A DNA stretch of 64,000 nucleotides from Desulfonatronum sp. SC1 (GTDB lineage Bacteria > Desulfobacterota > Desulfovibrionia > Desulfovibrionales > Desulfonatronaceae): contig NZ_PZKN01000002.1 in NCBI RefSeq assembly GCF_003046795.1, forward strand, positions 1-64,000, read 5' to 3'. Numbering within the stretch: position 1 is the stretch's first letter; every line of letters starts with the position of its first letter. The position numbers were made by a program, and so were the translations under genes. Positions 1-8,380 of the stretch are shown here, one piece after another. The notes under the pieces are model-generated. The model saw only the letters and a program-made list of their open reading frames with translations, was not told the DNA's origin and searched no databases.

Positions 1-62
1 GACGCGGGGAAGGGGGGCATTATGCCTCTATTTTGCTTGAGAGCAAATGGCGGGGCAGCACG

Positions 63-118
63 GAGGAACGGTCGAACAGCAACGAACGACGAACGACGAA
101 CAACGAACAAACGGAGAA
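63..118. repeat. Heptamer tandem repeat, copy A
   Basis: Eight consecutive 7-bp units related to GAACGAC (83-110 reads CGAACGA twice, then CGAACAA twice). The reverse complement matches the TTCGTCG/TTCTTTG half of the composite repeats at 14.7, 16.8 and 17.6 kb. It lies just upstream of the small ORF at 123. Confidence 0.8.
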
Positions 119-122
119 CGCC

Positions 123-275
123 ATGGTTGACTTGGATGAAGCACGTCAGGAGTACGCCGAACGGCAACAGGAATTGGTTCGGATGCGGGAGCGGTGGATT
201 GAAGAGATGCGGGAATACTCGGAGTATCTTCGGGATAGGGCTGAAAGGGATGGCGGAGGGGAGGCCGGGGGATGA
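123..275 (+). CDS. Small charged protein, 50 aa, unknown
   Basis: A 50-residue ORF beginning MVDLDEARQEY, rich in Glu and Arg (REYSEYLRDRAERD) and predicted to be one amphipathic helix, ending in a Gly-rich tail. A GGAG stretch lies about 7 bases upstream of the ATG. Its stop is 2 bp from the end of the convergent kinase gene. No family is recognised. Composition and spacing suggest a real small protein, but the upstream region is repeat DNA and the ORF could be chance. Confidence 0.4.
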   Translation: MVDLDEARQEYAERQQELVRMRERWIEEMREYSEYLRDRAERDGGGEAGG

Positions 276-277
276 GC

Positions 278-2722
278 TCAGCTCCCGGCCTGGGCCAGGA
301 GTTTGTTGAGCAGTTTCCTGATTTGTTGGATAGTGTACGGCTTGGCTATCGCGTCGATAAAGCCGAATTTTTTAAAATTCGTCATCACCGGGTCGCTGGA
401 GTAGCCACTGGAGGCCACGACCTTGGCCGTGGGATCGAGCTTCAGGATTTTCCGGACCGCCTCCTTGCCGCCCATGCCGCCGGGGATGGTCAGGTCCATG
501 ATCACCACGTCGAAGGGCAGACCTTCGGCTAAGGCCTGTTGGTACCTAGCCACGGCCTCTTCGCCGTTTTGAACCGGAACGACCGTATGGCCCAAGTGTT
601 TCATCAGGTCCAAGCTGACGTCCAGGATCATCACATCGTCATCCATTATCAAGATGCGTCCTCCCGGACGGTCCGGATCGTCCTCTTCGGTGGCGCGGGG
701 CGTCGGCGAGGCTGTGGGCACGGCGGGCAGAAAAACATGGAACGTCGTGCCTTGTCCGGGCACGGATTCCACCGTGATGACTCCGCCGTGCCGCTTGATG
801 ATGGAATAGCTTGAAGCCAAGCCGAGTCCCGAGCCGTGGGTTTTGGTGGTGAAATACGGATCGAATATCTTGGTCAGATGTTCCGGGGAGATGCCGTGTC
901 CCTGGTCGGTCACGGATAATCGCGTAAACGGCCTGGAATCGCTGATGGCTTCCGGGAGTTTTGGGGCGTCGATATTCGCTCCGGTCAGGGTGACCAGTCC
1001 GCCTTGGGGCATGGCATGGTGGGCATTGAGAGCCAGGTTGTGGATAACCCGGCTGATTTGGTCCGGATCGGCGTGGACGGACCAGAGGTCTTCGGGGAGT
1101 TCGAAGACGCATTTGGCGCTGGTCCCGCGCAGGGCGAATTCAGCCGATTCTCGCGTCAGTTCGCCCAGGGGGAGGATTTCCCGGATGGGGGTTCCGCCCT
1201 TGGCAAAGGTCAACATCTGTTGGGTCAGGCCCTTGCCCCGGTAGGTGGCGTTTTCAGCCTCGCGGAGCTTGCGTTCGGCCTTGTCCTGGTCGGCTAGGGA
1301 CAGCCGGGCCAAGGTGATGTTTCCCAGGATCGCGGTCAGGGTGTTGTTGAAGTCGTGGGCTATGCCTCCGGCCAGAACTCCCAGGGACTCCAGCTTTTCG
1401 GCCTTGAGGGCTTCATCCAGAAGGCGTTGCTTCTCGGTTTCGTCTCGGAAGGCCAGCACCACGCCGATCACCCGACTGTCCTTGTCCCGGATCGGGGCCG
1501 CGTTGGACGCGATGATCCGTTGCGTTCCATCCCTGGAAACAAGGTGAGCACTACCCCCCGACTGGCGAACGACCCCGTCCGTCAAAACCTGTCGGATCAA
1601 GTCTTCGGCCTGCCCGAAACGATCATCCCGCATTCGGAGCACTTCGGACAAGGACCGGCCTTGGGCCTCGTCTTGGAACCAGCCGGTCAACTCCTCGGCG
1701 GCCTTGTTCAGAAACAGCACCTTCCCTTCGGTGTCCGCGGCGATCACTCCGTCGCCGATGGATCGCAGAATCACGGCCAATCGCTCTGAAACAAGTTCCG
1801 CCGCCTCCGCCAGCCGCTGCGCCTCCTGTTTGCTGTTTTCGGCCTGGGACAGGGCGCCCTTCAGATTGGCGACCATCTCGGTGATGGCTTGCATCAACCG
1901 TCTCGCTTCTCCGTAAAATCGCCCGGCAACTCCGGCGTTGAGGTCTCCGGCTGAGACCTTGTCCGCGTAATCGGCCAGAATGCTCAGGGACCTTGTGAAC
2001 ACGACGGAGGCGAGCAGGGTCGCTGGCAGGACGAGAAGCAGGATGATCAGCGAAAACGTGACCACCTCTGCGCGCAAGACGCGCATTTCGGCCTGAATGT
2101 CATCGATGTACAGGCCGGTACCCAAAATCCAGCCCCAGGGTTCGAAGAGCAGAGCATAAGATTCCTTGAGGTGCCAGGCCTCCTCGGTCATGCCCTCGGA
2201 GTGCGGCCTGGGCCAGTTGTAGCTCACGAAGCCGTCTCCGGTTTTCGTGACAACCTCGACAATCGCCCAGGTGATGTTCTTTTCACGGGCAAAGTTCTGT
2301 ATCGGGCCGTTGATGCCGTACTGGATGCGCGTGACGCAATAGTACAAAGGGTCGTCGGGCAAAGCATCTTCCAGTTCCGTAATGAAGGGATGCATGACAA
2401 GTCGAAGGTCAAGCGCGTCGTCGCTTCTGATCCAAAAATAACCGTCCCGTCCATAGCGAATGTGCCTGATCCGTTGCTTGGCTCGTTCCTGGGCGTCCTC
2501 AAGGGTCAATTCCCCGTCCCGCACCCGCTGCACGTACTCGTCGAGCAGGGAGTGGACCGAGTGCGCGACATGCATCAGCGCCTCCCTCCTGCCGTACAGC
2601 AGCCGCTCCTGAATCAAGGGCACGAAATAGAACATAATGGTCCCCCAAAAAAACAGGACGAGCGCCAGAATCAGCCCGAAGGTCTTGGCGGGGATGGACA
2701 GGTTCAGAAGTTTGTTGAGCAT
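278..2722 (-). CDS. Membrane hybrid sensor histidine kinase (Cache-HAMP-PAS-HK-REC)
   Basis: An 814-aa transmembrane sensor kinase. TM1 is about residues 14-35, a periplasmic single-Cache-like domain runs 36-215 (DGYFWIRSDD, PWGWILGTGLYIDDI), TM2 is 221-243, and HAMP is 244-296. A PAS domain follows at about 315-430, then a dimerisation/phosphoacceptor domain with His456 in GGIAHDFNN. The ATPase domain carries N562/N566, DQGHGIS and GSGLGLA. A C-terminal receiver starts near 688, with acidic pocket MDDD and phosphoacceptor Asp743 in IMDLTIPGGMGG. The Cache domain probably senses a small organic ligand. The gene lies 9 bp downstream of the HTH-PAS gene, so the two are probably co-transcribed. 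Its kinase-receiver half closely resembles that of the 19.2-kb kinase, suggesting paralogues. No output domain is present, so phosphate must pass elsewhere or the receiver is regulatory. Confidence 0.93.
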   Translation of the reverse strand: MLNKLLNLSIPAKTFGLILALVLFFWGTIMFYFVPLIQERLLYGRREALMHVAHSVHSLLDEYVQRVRDGELTLEDAQERAKQRIRHIRYGRDGYFWIRSDDALDLRLVMHPFITELEDALPDDPLYYCVTRIQYGINGPIQNFAREKNITWAIVEVVTKTGDGFVSYNWPRPHSEGMTEEAWHLKESYALLFEPWGWILGTGLYIDDIQAEMRVLRAEVVTFSLIILLLVLPATLLASVVFTRSLSILADYADKVSAGDLNAGVAGRFYGEARRLMQAITEMVANLKGALSQAENSKQEAQRLAEAAELVSERLAVILRSIGDGVIAADTEGKVLFLNKAAEELTGWFQDEAQGRSLSEVLRMRDDRFGQAEDLIRQVLTDGVVRQSGGSAHLVSRDGTQRIIASNAAPIRDKDSRVIGVVLAFRDETEKQRLLDEALKAEKLESLGVLAGGIAHDFNNTLTAILGNITLARLSLADQDKAERKLREAENATYRGKGLTQQMLTFAKGGTPIREILPLGELTRESAEFALRGTSAKCVFELPEDLWSVHADPDQISRVIHNLALNAHHAMPQGGLVTLTGANIDAPKLPEAISDSRPFTRLSVTDQGHGISPEHLTKIFDPYFTTKTHGSGLGLASSYSIIKRHGGVITVESVPGQGTTFHVFLPAVPTASPTPRATEEDDPDRPGGRILIMDDDVMILDVSLDLMKHLGHTVVPVQNGEEAVARYQQALAEGLPFDVVIMDLTIPGGMGGKEAVRKILKLDPTAKVVASSGYSSDPVMTNFKKFGFIDAIAKPYTIQQIRKLLNKLLAQAGS

Positions 2723-2731
2723 CGGTTGCCC

Positions 2732-4261
2732 TTATTCCAACTTGGTCTGGGTCTGCTTCAATTCCGTCACGTCCATGAGCATGACTAGGGCGCCGTCGTA
2801 CTCGCCTTTGTCCGTGAACAGCGGCGCTGCGGAAATCATCACCCAAATGGTTTGGCCGTTTTTGTGCATGATGCTGGCTGGAAAACGCACATTATGTCCG
2901 ATTCGGCTCTGTTTGACAAAGAACTGAATTCGTTTCAATTCTTCTGGGGGGAGAAAGTCCAGAGCCGAGCCCCCCACCAGTTCCTCCGCCGAATATCCTC
3001 CCAACTCTTGAATCCGTGCGTTCGCGAACGTAATCCGCAGGTGTCGGTCCAAGCGCAACACTCCCTCGCTGGTCCGTTCCAGGATCAGGCGGTGCAACTC
3101 CTCGCTTTCCCGTAGCCGTTCCTGAGCCGCCATGACCGCCGTCAGGTCGTAGAGCGTGACGATAACACCGAGTATTTCTTTTCTTTTTAAGCAGGGAGTA
3201 AGAAATACCCGCATATATCGTCGCCCATGGCCTCCATAACTGAGCCATTCTTCCTTGACCGTCGCTTGCCCGTGGAGTTGTGCATTTTCCATGTCAGGTT
3301 GAAGAGCTCGATCAAAAAAATCGCGTCCCCAGCGTTCGATCAGTACTTCGCTGTACATCCGCCCCTCAAGCTCCCGCACGGAGATGCCAGCAAGTCGGGC
3401 ATACGCGGGATTGACCTTTTTAACCAAGCCGGACCTGTCCACGAATATCTGAGCGTCCAGAGAGCTGGCGATCATTAGATCGGATATTCGCAAACCTTGT
3501 TCGGCCTTTTCCCGTTCAAGAATCTCCTGTTGCAACCTTTCCACGGTCAGAGCCAGTTCTTTGTTCCGCTCCAGGATGTACGATTCCAGTTGTCTCTGGT
3601 TGTGTACAAAGGAGCGATGCAGGGAAATGCAGTCCGTCACTTCCCGGACTGTCAACAGGAGGCCGTTTTCGCTTCCCGTCCCGGAACCCAAAGGCTCGGC
3701 CTGGATCATGATCATGCGCCGTGCCGAAGCTTTCCCGGTCAAGGCAACCAGAATGTCCTTTTCGTTCGGCTCCAGAGCGGAAGAGTGAATAAAGGATTCG
3801 ACCGTCGCCCTGTCCTCGGAACGTACATGCTTGAGAAAACGCTTCAGGGTGGGCTTGATGGAAAAGGGACGATAACCCAGCAAGGCATACAAGGAAGCGG
3901 ACCATGTTCCGTGCCGGGAAGAAGCGGGAAGGAGCCATGCTCCGGTCCTGGTGGAAATGATCTCGTCGTTGAAGATGGATGCTGTTCGTTCCCGGCCGGA
4001 TGGGGGAGGTAGTTCGGAATGGTTTGGTGACGGGGAGGGGTCATGAAAGAGAAAAAGGGTCACCGGGGCGGTATCCAGAACCCGGCAAAGTTTTTCCAGG
4101 AGAGCGAAGGAAGGCGTAGAGAGGCCGCGCTCGATACGGCTGATTTGTTTCAGGCTCAAGCCGACTCTTTCCGCCAATCCGGATTGGGTAAAACATTTCA
4201 GAGAGCGATAATATCGGAGCCGCTTGCCGAAACGTCTGGCTACCGACAAGTCTTCACTCAT
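2732..4261 (-). CDS. HTH_3 (XRE) regulator with three PAS domains
   Basis: A 509-aa soluble protein. Residues 8-70 form a Cro/C1-type helix-turn-helix (FTQSGLAERVGLSLKQISRIERGLSTPS). A PAS-like region follows at about 100-215, a coiled-coil linker at about 220-255, and two clearer PAS domains at about 255-375 and 385-505, the last ending GALVMLMDVTELKQ. There is no kinase, GGDEF or other enzyme domain, so it probably binds DNA in response to a PAS-sensed signal. It is first in a likely two-gene operon with the Cache kinase 9 bp downstream. An XRE head with a PAS tail and no catalytic output is uncommon. The start gives a natural N-terminus just before the HTH. Confidence 0.85.
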   Translation of the reverse strand: MSEDLSVARRFGKRLRYYRSLKCFTQSGLAERVGLSLKQISRIERGLSTPSFALLEKLCRVLDTAPVTLFLFHDPSPSPNHSELPPPSGRERTASIFNDEIISTRTGAWLLPASSRHGTWSASLYALLGYRPFSIKPTLKRFLKHVRSEDRATVESFIHSSALEPNEKDILVALTGKASARRMIMIQAEPLGSGTGSENGLLLTVREVTDCISLHRSFVHNQRQLESYILERNKELALTVERLQQEILEREKAEQGLRISDLMIASSLDAQIFVDRSGLVKKVNPAYARLAGISVRELEGRMYSEVLIERWGRDFFDRALQPDMENAQLHGQATVKEEWLSYGGHGRRYMRVFLTPCLKRKEILGVIVTLYDLTAVMAAQERLRESEELHRLILERTSEGVLRLDRHLRITFANARIQELGGYSAEELVGGSALDFLPPEELKRIQFFVKQSRIGHNVRFPASIMHKNGQTIWVMISAAPLFTDKGEYDGALVMLMDVTELKQTQTKLE

Positions 4262-4323
4262 GAGAGTCCTCCGCAGGGTGAAGGAAGTCCGTCACCGTAA
4301 GGGATGTCGACCGGTTGTCCGGA

Positions 4324-4354
4324 AGCCGTCTCGACGTTTCACGCCGAGACGGCT
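4324..4354 (-). terminator. Perfect 10-bp hairpin after the MCP gene
   Basis: AGCCGTCTCG and CGAGACGGCT pair across an 11-nt loop, starting 21 bp past the MCP stop. There is no U-tract on either strand, so it may be a processing or weak termination hairpin between the two signalling operons. Confidence 0.4.
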
Positions 4355-4374
4355 CCGTAAACAATCGAGATTGA

Positions 4375-6411
4375 TCAGCCGTTCTTCATCCGTTGCACCA
4401 ACTCCTGCAACTCCACGGCCTGCTGGGCCAGTTCGGAGATGGCCTGGGCAGACTGGTTCATGACTTCGCTGGTTTCCGAAGAGATGCGGTTGATATCGTC
4501 CACGCTACGGTTGATCTCCTCGCTGGCCGAGGATTGTTCTTCCGCGGCGGTGGCGATGGATCGGACTTGGTCGGCGGCTTCCTCGACCATGGTCACGATT
4601 TCCCGCAGGGCGCCGCCGGAAGTATCGGCCAGCTTGGTGGCCTCGGCCACGGAGCGCACCGCCTGCTCCACACCCTGGATGTTGCTTTGAGTGCCTTCCT
4701 GGATGGCTGAAATAGCCTCGCCCACCTCCTTGGTGGCATTCATGGTTTTTTCGGCCAGCTTGCGTACCTCGTCCGCCACAACGGCGAACCCGCGTCCCGC
4801 GTCCCCGGCCCGTGCCGCCTCGATGGCCGCGTTCAGGGCCAGGAGGTTGGTCTGATCCGCGATGTCCTCGATCACGGTCATGATCCGTCCGATCTGTTCG
4901 GCTTGCCTGCCCAGTTTGCCCAGATTCTCCTTCATGGCTTGGGTCTGATTTTCCACTTGGTTGATGGCCGCCACGGCACGGGTGACCACCTCCGCGCCCT
5001 CCTGGGCCTTGGTTCGAGCCTTGTCCGAGCCTTCCGCCGCGTTAGAGGCGTTCTTGGCCACCTCCAGCACCGTGGCGTTCATTTCCTCCATGGCCGTGGC
5101 CGTCTCTCCGGTGCGGCTCTTCTGTTCCTCAGCGCCCCGGCTGGCCTGCTCCACCTGGGCCGCCAGTTCTTCCGAAGCCGAAGTCATGCGTTCCACCACG
5201 CCCTCGATACTTGTTGCGGCCTGGAGCATGCCGTCTCGCTTGGCCGTCTCGGCTTGAGCCCTGGCATCCTCGGCCTCACGGGTTGCGACCTGGGCCTTCT
5301 CCGTCTCCTGGCGGGCCAACTCGGACTGGTGCTCTGCCTCCTTCATCTTTTCAATCAGGGACTGGACCATGGTTTGAATGCTCTGGTTCAGTTTCCCGAT
5401 CTCATCCTTTTGGTCAATGCCGGACTGGGACTGTAGGTCGCCCTTGGCCACGGCCTCGGCGAAGCACATCAGACGGTTTACCGGATTGGTGATGCTCCGG
5501 CTGATCAATATCGCGATGGCGATGCCCAAGCAGAAGAAAACCAGGGAGGCGATGGCGATGGTCCAGCGCAACTGATACACCGGAGCCAGCACGTCGTCCT
5601 GCATGGCCCCCACGGCAATGGACCAGCCCGTGCCAGGAATGGGCGCGAACCCGAAATAGCGATCCATCCCCATGAAAGGATACGCGTCAAACCCGGACTC
5701 GCCCCGGACCATGCGTTGGAACATGGCCGCCAACGCGGCGAATTGGGCATCCGTCCTCGCCTCTTCGATGAAGTTGCGCTGATCCAGCACGAACTGTCTG
5801 TTGCCGTGAGCGATCAGTGTGCCCTTATCGTCGATGATGTAGGAGTACCCCGCGGTTCCGTATCCGATATCGTCCGAGATCTCACTGAGCAGGGTCGCGT
5901 CCAGGACAGCGAAAAGAACGCCTGAAATCCGTCCCTGTCCTCCTCTGATCGGCGTGGCAGCAATAATAATCGGTTTATTCAGCACGCGATGAATGATCAC
6001 GCTTGAAAATACGCTTTTCCCATTCATGGCTTCCTTGAAATAGTCTCTGTCACTGACGTTGGTCGTGGAACCTGTTGGAGAGCGGGTATTTCCGTCGGGC
6101 GTCACGACAACCATATCCTGATAGCCCAATCTGGCGATTTCGAACTCCAACGCCGGTTGTTGTTGCGGCCAGTCCATGGTTTGGATGACATATCGGGCGG
6201 CAACCCCTTCTATGGCCAATAAATGATACTCCAGACTGCTTTTCACCAGCCGTGCGCCGTCCGCGGCCATCAAGGGGATATTTTCTTGTACTTGCTCGAT
6301 TACGGCACGAGAGGCGCGGTCATAGGCGATAAAACCCAGTCCTCCGCAAACAAGTAAAAGCAAGGCCAGAAAACCGCTGATCAGTTTGATGCCAATGGGA
6401 ATGTTTTTCAT
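4375..6411 (-). CDS. Methyl-accepting chemotaxis protein (dCache type)
   Basis: A 678-aa chemoreceptor. TM1 is about 8-30, a large periplasmic double-Cache domain spans 31-280 ([35 protein letters not shown]), TM2 is 283-304 and HAMP is 305-356. A Glu/Ala-rich helical stretch leads into the MCP signalling hairpin, whose tip is at about 520-545 ([32 protein letters not shown]). The C-terminus (ELVQRMKNG) lacks a CheR-binding pentapeptide. It follows cheW by 33 bp on the same strand, so receptor and coupling protein are probably made together. Ligand unknown; dCache receptors commonly sense amino or organic acids. Confidence 0.96.
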   Translation of the reverse strand: MKNIPIGIKLISGFLALLLLVCGGLGFIAYDRASRAVIEQVQENIPLMAADGARLVKSSLEYHLLAIEGVAARYVIQTMDWPQQQPALEFEIARLGYQDMVVVTPDGNTRSPTGSTTNVSDRDYFKEAMNGKSVFSSVIIHRVLNKPIIIAATPIRGGQGRISGVLFAVLDATLLSEISDDIGYGTAGYSYIIDDKGTLIAHGNRQFVLDQRNFIEEARTDAQFAALAAMFQRMVRGESGFDAYPFMGMDRYFGFAPIPGTGWSIAVGAMQDDVLAPVYQLRWTIAIASLVFFCLGIAIAILISRSITNPVNRLMCFAEAVAKGDLQSQSGIDQKDEIGKLNQSIQTMVQSLIEKMKEAEHQSELARQETEKAQVATREAEDARAQAETAKRDGMLQAATSIEGVVERMTSASEELAAQVEQASRGAEEQKSRTGETATAMEEMNATVLEVAKNASNAAEGSDKARTKAQEGAEVVTRAVAAINQVENQTQAMKENLGKLGRQAEQIGRIMTVIEDIADQTNLLALNAAIEAARAGDAGRGFAVVADEVRKLAEKTMNATKEVGEAISAIQEGTQSNIQGVEQAVRSVAEATKLADTSGGALREIVTMVEEAADQVRSIATAAEEQSSASEEINRSVDDINRISSETSEVMNQSAQAISELAQQAVELQELVQRMKNG

Positions 6412-6444
6412 TGCTTTCCTCGTCTTTACGGTTGGTTTCAGGTT

Positions 6445-6927
6445 TTATAATCCCGTGAGCAAACCCTGTTCGCCTCTGCTCAATAGACGGTCCATATCCA
6501 GTAAAATCAACAGCCTGTCCGCTAACTTGCCCACGCCGCTGATATACTCGGATTCGATCCCGGATATGATCGCCGGAGGCGGTTCCACGGTGTTGGCCGG
6601 GATGCGCAGCACCTCGGAGACGGAATCCACCACGAATCCGACGATCACCGCATTGATTTCAAGGACAATGATCCGGGTGTGTTTGTTGTGATCCTGGGTG
6701 ATCATTCCGAAGCGCTTGCGCAGATCGATGATCGGGATGACCTTGCCGCGCAGGTTGATCACGCCCTCCACGAAATCCGGAGCCTTGGGCACCCGGGTGA
6801 TGCCCATCATCCGGATGATCTCCTGGACCTTGAGAATCTCCACGCCGAATTCCTCGTCGCCGATGTGAAACGTGACCAATTGCAGCAATTCGTTGCCCAC
6901 ATCTTTGTGAGCCGCCGCTTCCCGCAT
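6445..6927 (-). CDS. cheW: Chemotaxis coupling protein CheW
   Basis: A 160-aa single CheW domain. Characteristic strands are seen in order: LLQLVTFHIGDEEFGVEI, VQEIIRMMGITRVPKAPDFVEGVINLRGKVIPIIDLRKRF, and the C-terminal VGKLADRLLILLDMDRLL. It links chemoreceptors to CheA at the membrane array. A GGGGGT stretch precedes the ATG. It is followed at once by the MCP gene. No cheA, cheY or cheB lies in this window, so the kinase must be encoded elsewhere. Confidence 0.95.
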   Translation of the reverse strand: MREAAAHKDVGNELLQLVTFHIGDEEFGVEILKVQEIIRMMGITRVPKAPDFVEGVINLRGKVIPIIDLRKRFGMITQDHNKHTRIIVLEINAVIVGFVVDSVSEVLRIPANTVEPPPAIISGIESEYISGVGKLADRLLILLDMDRLLSRGEQGLLTGL

Positions 6928-7258
6928 TCCGAACCCCCATTTTATTAGGCTTGAGGCCGAAGGTTAATTGAAGGCTTATGATAAAGATCGCTTTTTTTAT
7001 CACAGGTGAAAACAGTGTACAGCCCGGATAATGTCCAATTTTGATCATTTTTTTTCGAGGCGGCATGGATACCGTGAGAACGGCATCGGCGGGCAGGGCG
7101 GACCGGGGCTCGGCAGAAGGAATTGGTTCCGGTTGACAATCAATCTTTCTTTGAATGATAGACTTCCGGTTTTGCGATCTTCCAATCGCCCGCTGCTTTA
7201 AGCAAAACGGGCTGTTTTTTCACGAATAACCAAGCCCTTGGACCATCACGCAACGACC
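6928..7258. other. Intergenic region between divergent cheW and amidohydrolase
   Basis: No convincing gene in about 330 bp. A TTGACA at 7133-7138 with AATGAT 15 bp downstream is a weak promoter candidate for the plus strand. GCCCG and CGGGC flank a loop near 7185-7211 before a T-run, resembling a weak terminator or leader hairpin. Confidence 0.4.
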
Positions 7259-8041
7259 ATGCGCACCGACTGGCACACTCACGCCTTCCACCCCAAGATT
7301 GCTCACAAAGTCCTGGCCCAATTGCACGCCCATTACGGGATACTTCCCGTGGGCACGGGCTTGCCCGAGGATTTGCTGTTTCGGTTGCGACGGGCCGGGA
7401 TCGACAAGGCGGCGGTGCATACAGCGGCCACCACCCCGGACCAGGTCGTGCCCGCCAATAACTGGTCCATGTTCATTCAGACCAAGCATCCCGGGTTGAT
7501 CGCCTTCGGGACTCTGCATCCCGGGTTTGCGGGCTGGGAAAAGGAACTTGTCCGCCTGGAGGCGGCCGGGATCAGGGGCCTGAAGTTTCATCCGGACTTC
7601 CAGGGATTCCGGCTTGACGATCCGGCCCTGCATCCGCTCTTCGAAGTCATCGGCGACCGGTTCGCGCTCATGTTTCACGTCGGCGACCGGCTTCCGCCGG
7701 ATCTGAATCCGTCCAGCCCGGCCAAGCTGGCCAAAATCCGGCGCGATTTCCCGAAATTGACGATCATTGCTGCGCATTTCGGCGGCTATCTGCATTGGGA
7801 CCAGGCTTTGGACGTTCTGGCCGGGACCGACGTGTATCTGGACACCTCCAGTTCCTTGCCCTTTATGCCCCGGGATCTGCTTCGCGGACTGCTGCGCAAG
7901 CATCCCAGGGAACGGCTGCTGTTCGGTAGCGACTATCCGCTGTTCGACCCTCTGGACGAAATTCGGCTCCTGGAAACCACGGCCGGGATGCGCGAAGAGG
8001 AGATCGAGGCCGTGTTGAGGAACGAGGTTTTTGAGACCTGA
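7259..8041 (+). CDS. Amidohydrolase_2-type metal hydrolase
   Basis: A 260-aa TIM-barrel hydrolase. Starting at the ATG, the HxH metal motif appears at once (DWHTHAFHP), followed by GLKFHPDFQGF, the strand LMFHVGDR, the His motif IIAAHFGGY, and the C-terminal Asp motif LLFGSDYPLFDP. This order matches small amidohydrolases of the PF04909 group (decarboxylase or lactonase relatives). Substrate is not evident. An in-frame TTG lies 21 bp upstream, but neither start has a clear ribosome site, so the ATG is preferred. Its stop codon falls inside a heptamer repeat. Likely monocistronic. Confidence 0.85.
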   Translation: MRTDWHTHAFHPKIAHKVLAQLHAHYGILPVGTGLPEDLLFRLRRAGIDKAAVHTAATTPDQVVPANNWSMFIQTKHPGLIAFGTLHPGFAGWEKELVRLEAAGIRGLKFHPDFQGFRLDDPALHPLFEVIGDRFALMFHVGDRLPPDLNPSSPAKLAKIRRDFPKLTIIAAHFGGYLHWDQALDVLAGTDVYLDTSSSLPFMPRDLLRGLLRKHPRERLLFGSDYPLFDPLDEIRLLETTAGMREEEIEAVLRNEVFET

Positions 8042-8060
8042 AGCCTGAAATTTGGGAGGT
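8033..8060. repeat. Heptamer tandem repeat, copy B (short)
   Basis: Four 7-bp units (GAGACCT, GAAGCCT, GAAATTT, GGGAGGT). The repeat overlaps the last codon and stop of the amidohydrolase gene. Confidence 0.55.
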
Positions 8061-8380
8061 GTGTCCGGCCGTTCTTCGAGCGTCGTTACAATTTTGGAGA
8101 GCCATTCAAGATAGTGAGTGTGGTTTTCAAGATTCTTGACAGATCGTGTGTCGCCGAGTAGGAAGAGCGGCTTGTTTTTTGCCTTCTGGAGCGCCAATTG
8201 GACACATAAGGTCTGGAGTCGTATTGCAGACAAAATGAATTGGAAAATCAAAATTTTAATCAGAATCGGCATTGATTTGAGGCATGGTTGGTTTTCCGAT
8301 TCCGATTCCCATGGTGATTTTGGTTTCGAGGTGTCCTGGGTATTTGCAACATACAACAGTCAGACGCATGAGGAGACAAG
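8061..8380. other. Leader region of the nik operon
   Basis: No gene is seen. TTGACA at 8136-8141 could be a -35 element, but the -10 is poor (TAGGAA at 17 bp). No clear NikR palindrome was found by eye. GAGGAGA immediately upstream of the nikA ATG is a good ribosome site. The stretch from about 8220 to 8340 is noticeably AT-richer than its surroundings. Confidence 0.4.

Noticed and set aside
7133-7159. TTGACA/AATGAT as amidohydrolase promoter
   Set aside because: The spacer is only 15 bp and a hairpin with T-run lies between it and the gene; too weak to list as a promoter.
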